In this document: one piece after another, positions 1 through 10,142 of the stretch
Layout of the letters: each line of letters starts with the position of its first letter
Numbering within the stretch: position 1 is the stretch's first letter
NCBI GenBank assembly: GCA_026122225.1
Contig: JANEZZ010000463.1
Location: 372,001-436,000, forward strand
Direction of reading: 5' to 3'
Length of the DNA stretch: 64,000 bases
Source of the DNA: Heloderma charlesbogerti
Lineage: Eukaryota > Chordata > Lepidosauria > Squamata > Helodermatidae
Translations under genes and position numbers: made by a program
Notes under the pieces: model-generated
Seen by the model: the letters and a program-made list of their open reading frames with translations, nothing else
Database searches by the model: none
Told to the model about the DNA's origin: nothing

Positions 1-278
1 ACCTAGGGAGAAAGGTATGGCCTCTTTTGGAGACCTCAAAATGTCAAGGCTACCCTTGCACAAAAACCCTTGTGGCTAGCATTCTGAAATTTGGCAGACA
101 TGATCTCCTCTGATGGGGCAATGAATCCTGAAATGTTTATCCAAATCTTCCAAGGAATTAAAACATTATTGGCAGTTCCCTTTAAAAGAAAATCAAAATA
201 TAAACACTGCACCTATTTTTCTGACATTGGGCAGGTGTAATCCCCTTCTAGGGGGCTACTATGCCTGAAATTATCCCG
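1..278. other. non-coding, nothing recognised
   Basis: No coding pattern or repeat that I recognise is visible in this AT-rich leading stretch. Confidence 0.5.
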
Positions 279-350
279 TCTATCTATCTATCTATCTATC
301 TATCTATTTATTTATTTCTATACCGCCCAATAGCCGAAGCTCTCTGAGAA
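279..350 (-). repeat. (TATC)n/(TTTA)n tract joined to an L2 3' terminus
   Basis: A run of TATC units passes into TTTA units and then into ACCGCCCAATAGCCGAAGC. That last part is the reverse complement of the L2 3' end seen on the plus strand near 12880-12912 (AGAGCTTTAACTATTGGG). The tract is best read as the expanded tail of a short minus-strand L2 copy. Confidence 0.65.
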
Positions 351-589
351 CCCAGTTCTGACCAAGAGAAAAAAACTTACATGCAATTTTTTTCCTAATT
401 TCCCATGGTAGTCAACAGGAAGCATAAAGACTCATTTTCCTAAACCTTGACTCAGGTTTGGTGCTGAGCTGAAGTGGTCCGACTACAAATTGGCCCAAGC
501 AGAAGTGGGATGTTTTCCAAAATGCTGAATCGGGGTCTGAGTTGAAGTGGGATGTGGTGTCAGTGCACACTTCTTATGTATGTATGTAA

Positions 590-659
590 TCTATACACAC
601 ACACAAGCACACTGCATGCACACACACACATAAATATATATATATTAGACGTGCGTTTA

Positions 660-690
<31 letters not shown>

Positions 691-692
691 AC
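590..692. repeat. (CA)n/(TG)n microsatellites
   Basis: Interrupted CA repeats at 596-628 are followed by an uninterrupted TG run at about 664-691. The mariner-like element begins directly next to the TG run, and TG repeats resume at 2023-2032 beyond its other end, so the element probably inserted into this microsatellite. Confidence 0.8.
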
Positions 693-797
693 ACAAAGTG
701 GCCAAAAAGTAGGTATACAGTATAGTTTATTTGCATTTTATTACATTTACATTTGTTTCACACTGTTTAATCTCATAAGTGCTCGAAATGTATTCCA

Positions 798-1813
798 TCA
801 ACATTGCAACATTCCTCGAACCTTTCCAGAACACTGACACACAGTATGACACAAATTCCAGACCGCATCAATGTCCATAAATGATTCCGAGATGAACTCT
901 TTTAATTCATCAACTGTCCAGGGATTCCTCTCAAAAACATTATTCTTTACTATGCCCCCCCCCCCGCAAAAAGAAGTCCATTGGTGTTAAATCAGGTGAA
1001 CATGGCGGCCATTCAATGCTGCCACATCGTCCGATCCAATGCTGTGGAAAAGTGTTGTCAAGATAGTCCCTTACTGCAAAAGCATAATGAGGAGGTGCCC
1101 CATCTTGTTGGAAGAGCAGTTCGGTGAAGTTAGCCCTGGTTCTGAGTTGTGGCACTACCACGTCGCGTAACATGTTTAGGTAATTGTTACTATCCACAGT
1201 TGTATCAAAGAAAACCGGTCCTACAACACCTTCGCTGGACAGTGCACCCCACACTGTGACGCCTGGCTGATTCAGTTGAGATGTGATAGTCATATGAGGA
1301 TTTTCATCTGCCCAATACACACAGTTATGCCTGTTCACACGGCCTGACAACTTGAAACTGACCAGATGATCTTATCAAGAAGATTTGGTTACGCATCATC
1401 TCACAGAATTGCAACCGATGGTCTGGGTCGTCCTCCAGAAGACCACGTAACAGCCTTGGACGGTACGGCTTCAATTTCAATTTACGCATTAAACATTGCA
1501 ACGACATTCTAGGTATGGGCAGCTGCTTAGACGCACATTGTGTCAACTTTTTCGGACTGCTCACAAATGTCAGAGTGACTCTCATCTCATTTTCCTCTGT
1601 CACAGACGTCCTAGGACGTCCAGATTTCAGTGCATTAGCTACTGCACCTGTTGCTTCAAATTTATGTCTAAGACGATAAATTGTCAGACGTGTTGGTGGA
1701 GGAGTGTCGGATGCTTCTTGCCACGCTGTGTGCACCCGCTCAACATTTTCAGTCCTCCAGTACTGCTTTAGAATCCACTTTCTTTGTTCTTGACTCAAGT
1801 TCACTGCCATCAT
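798..1813 (-). pseudogene. broken DDE transposase of the mariner-like element
   Basis: The frame starts at the ATG at 1813 and would run about 338 codons to the stop at 798-800. The N-terminal half looks like a paired helix-turn-helix region with a GRPR-type linker (KSGRPRTSV). The C-terminal half carries VNRHNCVYWADENPH, the second catalytic Asp in FQQDGAPPH and the third in WPPCSPDLTPMDFF. This arrangement is typical of IS630/Tc1/mariner DDE proteins common in arthropods. Two breaks are visible. Near 1370-1378 the reading passes from IIWS directly into QFQ in another frame, so the stretch where a WSDE-type first catalytic Asp is expected is missing. At 955-965 an expanded C tract shifts the frame right after the MDFFL motif, and the expected C-terminus continues in another frame to 798. 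The copy should be inactive. Assignment to superfamily is confident; the exact family needs a database comparison. Confidence 0.8.
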
Positions 1814-1840
1814 TCACAATATCAGTAAAAAAAAACACAA

Positions 1841-1869
1841 CTAAACAACGGTATACCTACTTAAGGGCC
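1841..1869 (+). repeat. internal duplicate of the transposon terminal motif
   Basis: CTAAACAACGGTATACCTAC at this site repeats the element's right end (CTAAACAACTGTATACCTAC at 1990-2009) in the same orientation about 149 bp away. It could be a second transposase binding site, as in IR/DR elements, or an older terminus inside a later one. No matching second copy is visible at the left end. Confidence 0.7.
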
Positions 1870-2169
1870 TCACTCCTCACACTTAACTGATTTAACTGTC
1901 ACTCCCTGTCACTCACTCTTCCCAACTGTCATTCTGACTCCATCCACACATCTTCTACCCACACATTCTCTCCCCCTCCCATCAACACTCTAAACAACTG
2001 TATACCTACTTTTGGGCCACCTGGTGTGTGTGTATGCAAATTTGTGTTATGGGCCTGTGCCCCGAATCTTTTAAGACCCTAGCAATGCCCCTGCATTACA
2101 GAAATATAAAACGATGGAAACAGCAAATAACACACAACTCCACAGTAGCTTAAAGGGATTTTAAAGCTT

Positions 2170-2460
2170 AGGACAGCCAAAACAGTCTTCACCTGATGCC
2201 AAAAGAATATCAGACTAGGCACCAGGCAAGCATCCATGGGGAGAGAGTTCCAAAAGCAGGGCATCACAACTGAGAAGGCGCCTTCTCCTCAGTTGTAACC
2301 CACTTCACTTCTGAATGTGGTGTCACCTGGATTAGAGCTTCTGAAGATGACCTCGACAACTGCGCAGGCTAGGATGTGGGAATGCAGTACAGTAAGTACT
2401 TGGGTGCTAAGCTATGTGGAGCTTTAAAGGACAACACACCAGTACTTTGAACTGACTTTT
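2170..2460 (-). mobile_element. L2-type LINE fragment, C-terminal end
   Basis: The minus-strand translation reads WNSLPMDACLVPSL, matching the WNSLP...APSL block near the C-terminus of the L2 reverse transcriptase protein seen in better copies in this window. The copy is short and diverged. Confidence 0.6.
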
Positions 2461-2481
2461 AAAACAGAGTGGGAGCCAATA

Positions 2482-2585
2482 TGAGGATAAAATGGAGAGG
2501 AGGAGGATAATGTAAGCCGCCTTGGGTTCTTTGCAAGAGGAAAAAAGGCAGGGTATAAATGCAATACATAAATAAATAAATAAAT
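2482..2585 (+). mobile_element. 3' half of a tRNA-derived SINE with (AATA)n tail
   Basis: GAGGATAAAATGGAGAGGAG, TGTAAGCCGCCTTGGGTTC, a purine-rich stretch and a TAAATAAA tail match the full SINE copy at 53672-53925. The tRNA-like head is missing. It sits inside L2-like sequence. Confidence 0.7.
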
Positions 2586-3337
2586 CTGCTTTGCGCACAG
2601 ATGAGATGCAATCCCACTGTGCAGTCTCAGCTAACATCCTAGCAAATGGTTTGAAAACAGCAGTAAATTCAAAATACATTGAGAAAGGCACCCTATAAAG
2701 CAGGGGTGGAAAACTTGCAGCCCATGGGAGGCCCCCAAGCCTTGTCTGGCAGTCCCCAGACGCCCAGCATCTGCCACCACAGGAAAAAGGGGGGAGAGGA
2801 AAAACCCACTCTAGGAACAGGCTCTATGGCTCTTGCCACAGAAATCTTGTTCCTCAAGAATCCCTCGAGAGTCCTAGAAAGCGGTGCTTGAAGGATCCTG
2901 TCAGCTGCCTATGATGTTCTGGGGACGCTCTAAGATGTGTGCAAGTGAATATGTTTGAGCACATGTACATGTGCAGACACTGCCACCCAATGCAGCCCTT
3001 GGGGCCAAAACAGTTGTGCACACCTGCTAAAAAGCATTACAGCAGCCCAACCTGGAGTATGGATAACCATAGCAATGCTGTCTTTGTCCAGAAAGGGTCA
3101 CAGCTGATACACCAGCCTTAGCTGGTGAAAGTCACTCCATGCCACTGAAGCCACTTGGTGTTCCAGTGAATATTTGAGTAACTTAGGCACCTAAACCACA
3201 TGTTAATCAAGGTAGTTTATCTTACTTATACACATCCTAAGCCTACGATATGTCATTTTGGATTATTATTTGAGAAACAATATGAATTTTTGTGAAAACT
3301 AGAGGTATTCTTGATTACCAAACAGAGGAAATGGATT
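2586..3337. other. non-coding, possible L2 continuation then unique DNA
   Basis: The first 100 bases may continue the minus-strand L2 interrupted by the SINE. The rest shows no gene or recognised repeat. Short ORFs here have no family motif. Confidence 0.45.
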
Positions 3338-3765
3338 TAATAGTTTTATTTTTATTTTATTTATTAAATTTATTAATCGCCCATCTGGCTGGTCACCCAG
3401 CCACTCTGGGCGATGTAGAGCATATAATAAAACAGTTTAAAACAATAAAATTCTACAATAAAGACATTTTCTAAAATACCCTAATCCACCCCAAATGCCT
3501 GCCTGAACAACCACATTTTTAATGCACGGTGGAAGCTCATTAAAGAGGGGGCATGGCGGAGTTCCCTAGGGAGGGAGTTCCACAGAGTGGGGGCCACCAC
3601 AGAAAAGGCCCTCTCCCTCATCCCCACCAGTCTAGCTGTCCTGGCTGATGGGACAGAGAGAAGGCCATCCAAGGCTGATCTTGTTAAGCGGCCTGTCTGG
3701 TGTTGCTGGAGGCAATAGAGGGGCTGGTAGATGGACTTAGTATTTCCTCCCACTAGTAAAATAAG
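3338..3765 (-). mobile_element. L2-type LINE, 3' end with C-terminal coding remnant
   Basis: The open frame at 3481-3753 encodes RERAFSVVAPTLWNSLPREL and then a RQAF block, the C-terminal signature of squamate L2 proteins. It is followed on the minus strand by a short 3' UTR (CTGGGTGACCAGCCAGATGG) and a TTTAATAAAT tail. The copy is 5' truncated, as is usual for LINEs. Confidence 0.85.
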
Positions 3766-4834
3766 TTAGCAGTTGGAGGAAATGCTGCTTTGCCCTGATC
3801 AACGTAGGAGCCACAGAAATGTGGCACAGGAGTCAATTTACCTGCACGCTACATGCAAAGTGGCATACTTACAGGTCATTGAGAAACCCCAATAAATTTA
3901 CAGCACAAGAAACCCAACATCAACATAGCACCACCCTTTTTCTTCAGTAAATATCATTAATTCATCAATCCTAAATGAATCAATTGCATCTCATGTCACA
4001 ATGGGTGAAATCATGGCCAAGCCCATGACAGGACTCCATCTGTACATTTCTTGGGCTCTCCCACTTGCCCTTGAACACCATCCAGCTCCGTTTCTTACAG
4101 CGATTCAAAATCTCTCCTCAGTAGCAAACCAAGCATGTTTTTAATATAAAAACATACAGAGCTCCTTCATCACTGACAGCGCAATAAGCAACAGTGAGAC
4201 ATGGAAGGCACACTGGTGGATTCCTAGGCTGCGTGGATGGATGTCATATTCAGCATAGCCAAAATCAGGTTTAAGAGGTGAACAACAGGGAAAATTCTAA
4301 ATCAAATGCATTTTATGTAAAAATACATGCAGAGTTTTGGAGCCACTACCTATACCTCTGCCATCCCAGATAAGACTGCCCTAAAGCTGCTTTTTCCCCC
4401 AAAATGAAGACACAGAAGGCGAGAACACGCAAGGATTTCATGGTATGCCTTTTTGTCCTTTTGCTCATCATGCAAACTACTGCTGACCTTGTGCAATAAT
4501 TGCTTCCTTTCCCATCACAAATTGCTCCCCTTCCATCGCTATTTACATTCTGAGCTGCAATCACCTTGATCACTCAACCATTGGTAACAAACGTCTTTGG
4601 AGACATAAAGCGATTAGTAGAACAATCCCCAGTTTTTGTTCATGATTAATATCCAACGCTGTCTGAGAAATACTCCTGACAAATCACACAAGGGGAAAGG
4701 GGATTACCATACAACCCCAAAAACATTCAGAGCAAGGATGAAACCTCTACGGAGGGGAATCTAAAATTCTATTCTAAAGTCTCTGACTATGGGATTAGAA
4801 ATGTTATTTAGTCAAAATTATACATTTTAGCCAT

Positions 4835-5420
4835 TTCTATTACATTTATATCCCACCATTCCTCTGACCTCAGAGTGGCCATGGGTTTTCCTCTGTCTTA
4901 TCCTGACAACTACCCCATGAGGTAGGCAATCCTTCAAAGCATGGATTAGAGGAGGAGTACACAAGCTGCTGCCTCACAGATGTTTTCAGCTACAGCTCTC
5001 ATAATCCCTTACCACTGGCCATGCTGCCTGGGGCGGATGGGAGTTGTCATCCAAATCCTCTGGAGGGCACCAGGTTTCCTACCCATGAGTTAGAGTGCTG
5101 AAGATGTTCACACACTCCCTTCTCAGGCATGCTATCCTTCTTAGTTTCCTGCTACAGGTTGAAACGGTTTTGGTTTGGGCAAGGACCAACCACAATTTGA
5201 TGGCTTGGGCACACAGCAAACAATGGTTAGTGGAAATTGGGAGACAATCCTCACTTGAGGAAGGGAATGAGCATACAGGATTCATTTACAATCCCCCAAA
5301 CCACAAGAGATACCTAAACTATCTTGATTGGCCCAAGGTTGCCCAGTAAGCTTTATGACTGAATGAAACTTGAACTGTCTCCCCAGTTCAATGCCTTCTC
5401 CATACCATCATATCTGTTGA
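4835..5420 (-). mobile_element. tRNA-derived SINE, apparently split by an insertion
   Basis: Positions 4838-4935 read as the reverse complement of a SINE 3' half (TATATCCCACCATTCCTC, then CCCCATGAGGTAGGC). Positions 5318-5405 read as its tRNA-related 5' half (GGCCCAAGGTTGCCCAGTAA, then TTGAACTGTCTCCC). The gap between them holds a palindromic MITE at 4965-5095 plus about 200 bp of unassigned DNA. The join is inferred and the copy is old. Confidence 0.5.
4965..5095. mobile_element. palindromic hAT-like MITE
   Basis: The left arm has CAGATGTTTTCAGCTACAGC and TCTCATAATCCC. The right arm has GATGGGAGTTGTCATCC and CTCTGGAGGGCACCAGG. The arms are imperfect inverted repeats of each other around CACTGGCCATGCTG. 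The same family recurs at 14762-14870, 37290-37430, 37548-37672 and 55983-56105. Confidence 0.75.
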
Positions 5421-6300
5421 TATCAAGTATGTGCTTTGATTTCCTCATATTTTCTATTTTCAAACTGAAGCCCAGATTTGAACATAGAAATGGATGTAGA
5501 GACTGGGGATGCTTCTGGACCAAGGGTTCCTAGCACTAGCAACCAGAAGGCATTGTACAGCTGTTCCATCTTCCTTAACAGATTTTCTGAGTTAAGGAAA
5601 AAGAAAAAGAACTGATGAGAAAACACTTAGGGGGGGGGATTATGAGCAGAAGACATTGTCAACTGGACCCCGTGTAAAGTTCCATGAATGGGGCAGAACA
5701 ATGGTGTCATAATAAATTCTTTAATAATTCCTCATCTGGAAACAATCTGGATGCATATGTACGGGATACTCATGGCAATACATGAATGTGGATTAAAGGA
5801 AAGGGACAGAGAACAAGAGAAAAGGAGACTCAAAGCTCTTTTAGTCAAAGACTCAATCCTTAAATGTTCACTGCTTGGGTGAACTGCTCAGGAATCCAGT
5901 TGGATGTAGAGCAGTGTATAAATCTTGTAAATAAAATAAAAGCATGCAAATGCCATTCCCTAATTATGGAAAGCACAGAGAGACTGCCATGAAGGTTAAC
6001 TTAGCTTCCATCTTTATAAAGCAAAGTAGATTTTCTGAGGATACTCTAGTCTTTAACCAAGGCATCTAGATTCCATGTTGTCTATTGTGATCAAAGCTAT
6101 GTAGATTTCTAGACCCCATATCTACCAGGTATGTTACATCAAACAACACACTACAAATAAGTACCTCAGCTTTTTATCTACCAAATGCGGCACCTAGCTT
6201 TGATGTAACTCAGTCTTCACTAAGTTTTACTGCAGAGCTCTAAGAAAGTCAAAAATTCTTAGTACTGAGGACCAAAAACCCCTTCTTAACACAGCTCTTT
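5421..6300. other. non-coding, nothing recognised
   Basis: AT-rich sequence with short spurious ORFs. I see no gene or repeat that I can name. Confidence 0.5.
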
Positions 6301-6450
6301 CATTTATTTATTTTTTAAGAATCACATCAAGTCTCAACTAAAAACTAATCTCATGATTAAAACACACAATATAAAATTACAATAAATACCAGTTCTAATT
6401 AAAACAATCTCATACAAAAAAGAAGCCATCCGTAGCAGCAGTAAATCCAG
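6300..6450 (-). mobile_element. L2-like 3' UTR fragment
   Basis: A TTTATTTATTTTTTAAG start followed by A-rich, AAAACACACAATATAAAATT-like sequence resembles the reversed L2 3' UTR at 42308-42490. No coding part is attached. Confidence 0.4.
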
Positions 6451-6889
6451 CAAGACAATCCTGCTGGAACAAAATGAGTTGCATGTTTATTGAAAGGTGA
6501 GACAAGAATATGCATGTGTAAAAATTACTGGGTTGCATGTTCTGCAACAATAGGGTTAATTGGCTTTTGCCGGGGGAGGGGGGAGGGGGGTCTCTCTTAT
6601 AATCTGGTCATGTGCCTGGGAGAGAGGATATGGGGCCAAGTGGGGGGACCTGAGGAGGCCCCAATTAGTGTGGTTACTGGTCAAGGGAGAGATGGCATTG
6701 GGAGGAGGGCTAGCCAGGTTAGGGGAGCATGGCCTGGACAGTTAATAGCTGTGCCATGTTCTGCCCCCCCCCCCCGCAGGTTTGGGGGTTGCCCTATCAA
6801 CCTGTCCTCAGGTTGCCTGGATGGTGCTTTTAAGTGACAGATTGTTAGAAATAACACTGCTCTTATCCATGAATGGATAGTGTATGAGG

Positions 6890-7440
6890 AAGCTGACCTA
6901 GCATGTATAATCGAGACCTAGGTGGGTGAGCAGGGGGGAGTTAATCTATCTCAGCTGTGCCGACAGGGGTACTTGGTTAAGCATCAGGGTAGGCTTGAGG
7001 GTGGGGCGGGGAAGTTGCTGTGGTCTATAGGAATTCCATCTCCCTCTGCAGGTTCCCTGTCCATCTGACTACAGGTCTAGAGTGTTTGCACTTTGTGTTG
7101 GGTCAGCCGGACAGATTGGGGATTCTGTTGGTGTACCACCCACCTTGCTGCTCAACAGAGTCCCTATCTGAGCTGATGGAAGTGGCCTTGACTGTTGGTT
7201 CTGGGGGGTGTCAACATTCATGCTGAGGGCACCCTGTCCGGGGCAGCTCAGGATTTCATGGTCTCCATGGCAACCATGGGACAGTCCCAATATGTCAACA
7301 TCCCAACATATGTAGCAGGGCATACTCTAGATTTGTTTTTTTCAGCTGGACATGGAGATGGTGATCTGAAGGTGGGGGACTTTGAATCTGTCGCTGTCAC
7401 ATCATTGCCTGCTGAGGTTTAGACTTACAGCAGCTTTTCC
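6890..7440 (+). pseudogene. L2 ORF2 endonuclease domain remnant
   Basis: The reading IETWVG (6908 on) corresponds to the TETWLG-type active-site motif of APE endonucleases. It is followed by RNSISLCRFPVHLTTGLE, LLVYHPPCCS and, after a frame change near 7200, NIHAEGTLSGAAQDF and GHTLDLFFSAG. The domain would nick target DNA at the start of LINE insertion. At least two frame changes make this copy non-functional. Confidence 0.75.
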
Positions 7441-7997
7441 CCTCTGCAAGGGGACCTATTAAGATGGTCCGCCCCTGGAGGCTAATGGATCTAAATGGCT
7501 TCCAAAGGGCTCAGGCGGTGGCGGTGGGGGATCCAGCTGACATGGCTGATGCTCCTGTCAAAATCCTAGTTAATCTGTGGAATGTAGAAATGACCAGGTG
7601 GTTGACATAATAGCCCCTGAGCACCCTCTTCGCTCATATGGCTCCATGGTATACTCCAGAACTGAGAACCATGAAGCAAAATAGGAGACAGCTTGAGTGC
7701 AGAAGGAGCAAAACTCCTAGTGGATGCAGTTGAACACTGGTGTGTGCCTATGTCCATATATATTCAGAGGCAGTAAGGGTGGCAAAGAAACAACATTTTG
7801 CTGCCTCTATTAAATGCTCTATGTGCTCCCTAGCTGGAGCTTACCACATGCTGGCCCAAGGGATGTTGTGGATCCACCTGAGGCCCACTGTAATATACTT
7901 CCTAGGCACTTCCAAGATAAAATATCTTGCATCTGCCAGGACTTACAGCAGATAAATCAGGTGAGGTATTCAGAGCACAGCCTTCCTGTTTTCTTGG

Positions 7998-9001
7998 ATG
8001 AGTTTCGGTTGGTGCAGCTCGAGGATGTTGACAAAGTGCTTGGACAAGTTTGAGCAACCACTTCCATTTGAATCTTTACCCCTCTTGGCTTATAAAAACT
8101 GGCAGGAAAGGAACAGTCAGCTGGGCCAGGGAGTTGATCAATGCCTCCTTGCAAGAGGGAGTGATCCTGGGACAACTGAAAGAGGTAGTGGTGAGACCTC
8201 CCTGTACAAGGAAAAACTTAATAACTTTAGGCCAGTGGCAAATGTTCCTTTCCTGGGCAAGGTCCTTAAAGGGGGGGGGGTGCCAACCAGATACTCTTGG
8301 ATGAGTCCAATTATCAGGATCCATTTCAGTCAGTATTCAGGCCAGGTTTTGGCACAGAAACAGCCTTGGTTGCCCTGTATGATGACCTATGTTGGGAAAG
8401 ACATAAGGGTTGTGTGACCTTGTTGATTCTCCTTGATCTCTCGGTGGCTTTTGATACCATCGACCATGGTATTCTTCTCAGATGATTGTCTGAGTCAGGA
8501 GTGGGAAGCACTGCATTGCAGTGGTTCCGCTCCTACTTGGATTGCTGGCTACAGAAGGTGGTGCTTGGGGAATATTGCTTGGTCCCATGGACTCTCCAGT
8601 ATAGGGTTCCGCAGAGGTCAGTTTTGTCCCCCATGTTATTTAACATCTACATGAAACCGCTGAGTGGGGTCATCCAGAGTTTTGGAGTGTGTTGCCATCA
8701 GTATGCCGATGACAAGCAGCTCTATTTCTCCTTTTCATCTTCATCAGGTGAGGTTGCTGATGTGCTAGATTGGTGCTTGGTTGCAACAATGGACTGGATA
8801 AGGGCTAATAAACTGAAGCTCAATCCAGACAAGACCGAGATGCTGCTAGTAGGTGGTTCTTCTGACTGGATGGAAGATGCTCGGCCTGTTCTGAATGGGG
8901 TTGCACTCCCCCTGAAGGAGGTTTGTAGCTACAGGGTTCTCCTCGAGCCATCTTTGCCACTTGAAGTGCAGGTGGCCTCAGTGGCACAGAGTGCCTTCTA
9001 G
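7998..9001 (+). pseudogene. L2 ORF2 reverse transcriptase domain remnant
   Basis: Reverse transcriptase blocks appear in order. These are FRPVANVPFLGKVL near 8227; [20 protein letters not shown] near 8425-8482; an in-frame TGA at 8483-8485; VLSPMLFNIYMKPL near 8620; the catalytic YADD at 8702-8713; and WIRANKLKLNPDKTEMLLVG near 8797. The region spans several frames, including a poly-G run at 8270-8280 that shifts the frame. The enzyme would copy LINE RNA at the target site; this copy cannot. Confidence 0.85.
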
Positions 9002-9500
9002 GAACTTCAGCTGATGGCCCAGCTACACCCCTATCTGGACAGGGATAACCTGGCTTCAGTCACCTATGCTGATAACCTCCAAGATACATTACTACAATGA
9101 GCTGCATATTGGGCTGCCCTTGAACAGGGTTCAGAAGCTGCAGCTTCTGCAAAATGGGATGGCCAGATTGGTAACAGGGACAAGAAGGTCCAAACATATA
9201 ACATAGATTCTGGCCTGCTTGCAGTGGTTGCCTGTATATTTCTGAGCCAGATTCAAGGTGCTGGTTTTGCCCTATAAAGACTTACATGGCTTGGGACCGC
9301 AATACCTGACAGAATGCATCTCCCGGCATAAACCTACCTGTACACTACACTCTTCGTCTAAGGCCCTCCTCCAGGTGCCCCTTCCGAAGGAGGCTCAGAT
9401 AGTGGCAACAAGGGAGAGGGCCTTTTCAATGATGGCCCCCCAGTTATGGAATGCACTTCCCAGTGAGGCCTGCCTAGCACCAGTATAGTTATTTTTTCAG
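9002..9500 (+). pseudogene. L2 ORF2 C-terminal region remnant
   Basis: After a stop near 9001 the reading continues with HSSSKALLQVPLPKEAQI, TRERAFSMMAPQLWNALPSE and CLAPV. This is the conserved C-terminal block shared with the minus-strand L2 copies at 3481-3753, 25010-25633 and 43015-43371. It is broken by stops and frame changes upstream. Confidence 0.8.
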
Positions 9501-9599
9501 TGCCAGGTTAAGACTATCCTCTAGTCCCCGGTATTTGGCAGCTTTTTAATCAGGTCATGGGATATTGTTTGGGTGTGCATGTCTGCTGACTGTTTATAT

Positions 9600-9885
9600 T
9601 AGTGTTGTGTTGAATCCTTCCCCTTATTTTCAGGAATTTTTTCTTTCCCTGTGAAAAGCATTGTATTTTCTGCCTCTTTCACAGGGAGGGGGAGAATTTC
9701 AGAGAATTTTCTCCTTGGGGAGGGGGACAGGGTGTCCACATACCTTTTTAAGTTTGGGAGGTGGGTGAAGGATCTTTCTATTTATTTATTTATTTATTTT
9801 ACTTTGAAAACGCCCCCAGCATGAGAGTCTTCTCCTGCCCAGCAGCACTTCTTGAAATTCCATGAGACCATGTGATCTCACCCTC
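9600..9885 (+). repeat. left inverted arm of the hAT-like element
   Basis: This arm pairs with 12521-12797 in inverted orientation. A (TTTA)n run at 9778-9800 lies where the other arm has an A-rich tract (12602-12616), so the simple repeat expanded after the arms diverged. Confidence 0.7.
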
Positions 9886-10142
9886 TCCAATAGGCATTCA
9901 CGAAGACCTGCCAGCTTGCAGAAGCTTCTTTGCAAAAAGCTTCTTTGCAAAGAACAACTGGGAGTTTGAGAGCTTTACAAAAATGCTTATCATTCTTGCT
10001 CTTTCACTGCAAGGAAAAGCAGAATTCTTCTCAAGCTCTAAAATCCCCAATTGCTCTTGTTCTGCAAAGAAGCTTCTGCAGCCCCGGAGCCTTTCCTGAA
10101 TGCCTGTTGGAGAGGAAAAGGTGAAAGAAGGTGTGGCCTGTT
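9886..10142. repeat. internal part of the hAT-like element with repeated AAGCTTCTTTGCAAA motif
   Basis: AAGCTTCTTTGCAAA occurs twice in tandem at about 9931-9955, and an inverted relative (TGCAAAGAAGCTTC) lies near 10064-10077. No coding motif is visible. This is the only internal non-CR1 sequence of the element that is left. Confidence 0.5.

Larger units (their letters stand above)
698..2020 (-). mobile_element. Tc1/mariner (IS630 superfamily)-like DNA transposon
   Basis: The ends form a terminal inverted repeat. Positions 698-720 match the reverse complement of 1998-2020 at 22 of 23 bases, with a core of GGTATACAG / CTGTATACC. Between them lies a minus-strand DDE transposase pseudogene covering 798-1813. 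A second copy of the right terminal motif lies internally at 1841-1869, matching 1990-2018 at 26 of 29 bases, just upstream of the transposase start. An obvious TA target duplication is not visible; both flanks are TG-repeat DNA. The overall size of 1.3 kb fits an autonomous mariner-type element that has since decayed. Confidence 0.8.
6545..9599 (+). mobile_element. L2-type LINE, long copy (main segment)
   Basis: This copy contains a GC-rich 5' region, an APE-type endonuclease, a reverse transcriptase and the L2 C-terminal block. It lacks its 3' terminus here because a long-inverted-repeat element inserted at 9600; the missing 3' end reappears at 12798-12928. The G-rich tracts near 6570-6592 and 6765-6776 lie before the endonuclease and may be 5' UTR. 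It is the longest L2 in the window but carries many frameshifts and stops. Confidence 0.85.
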
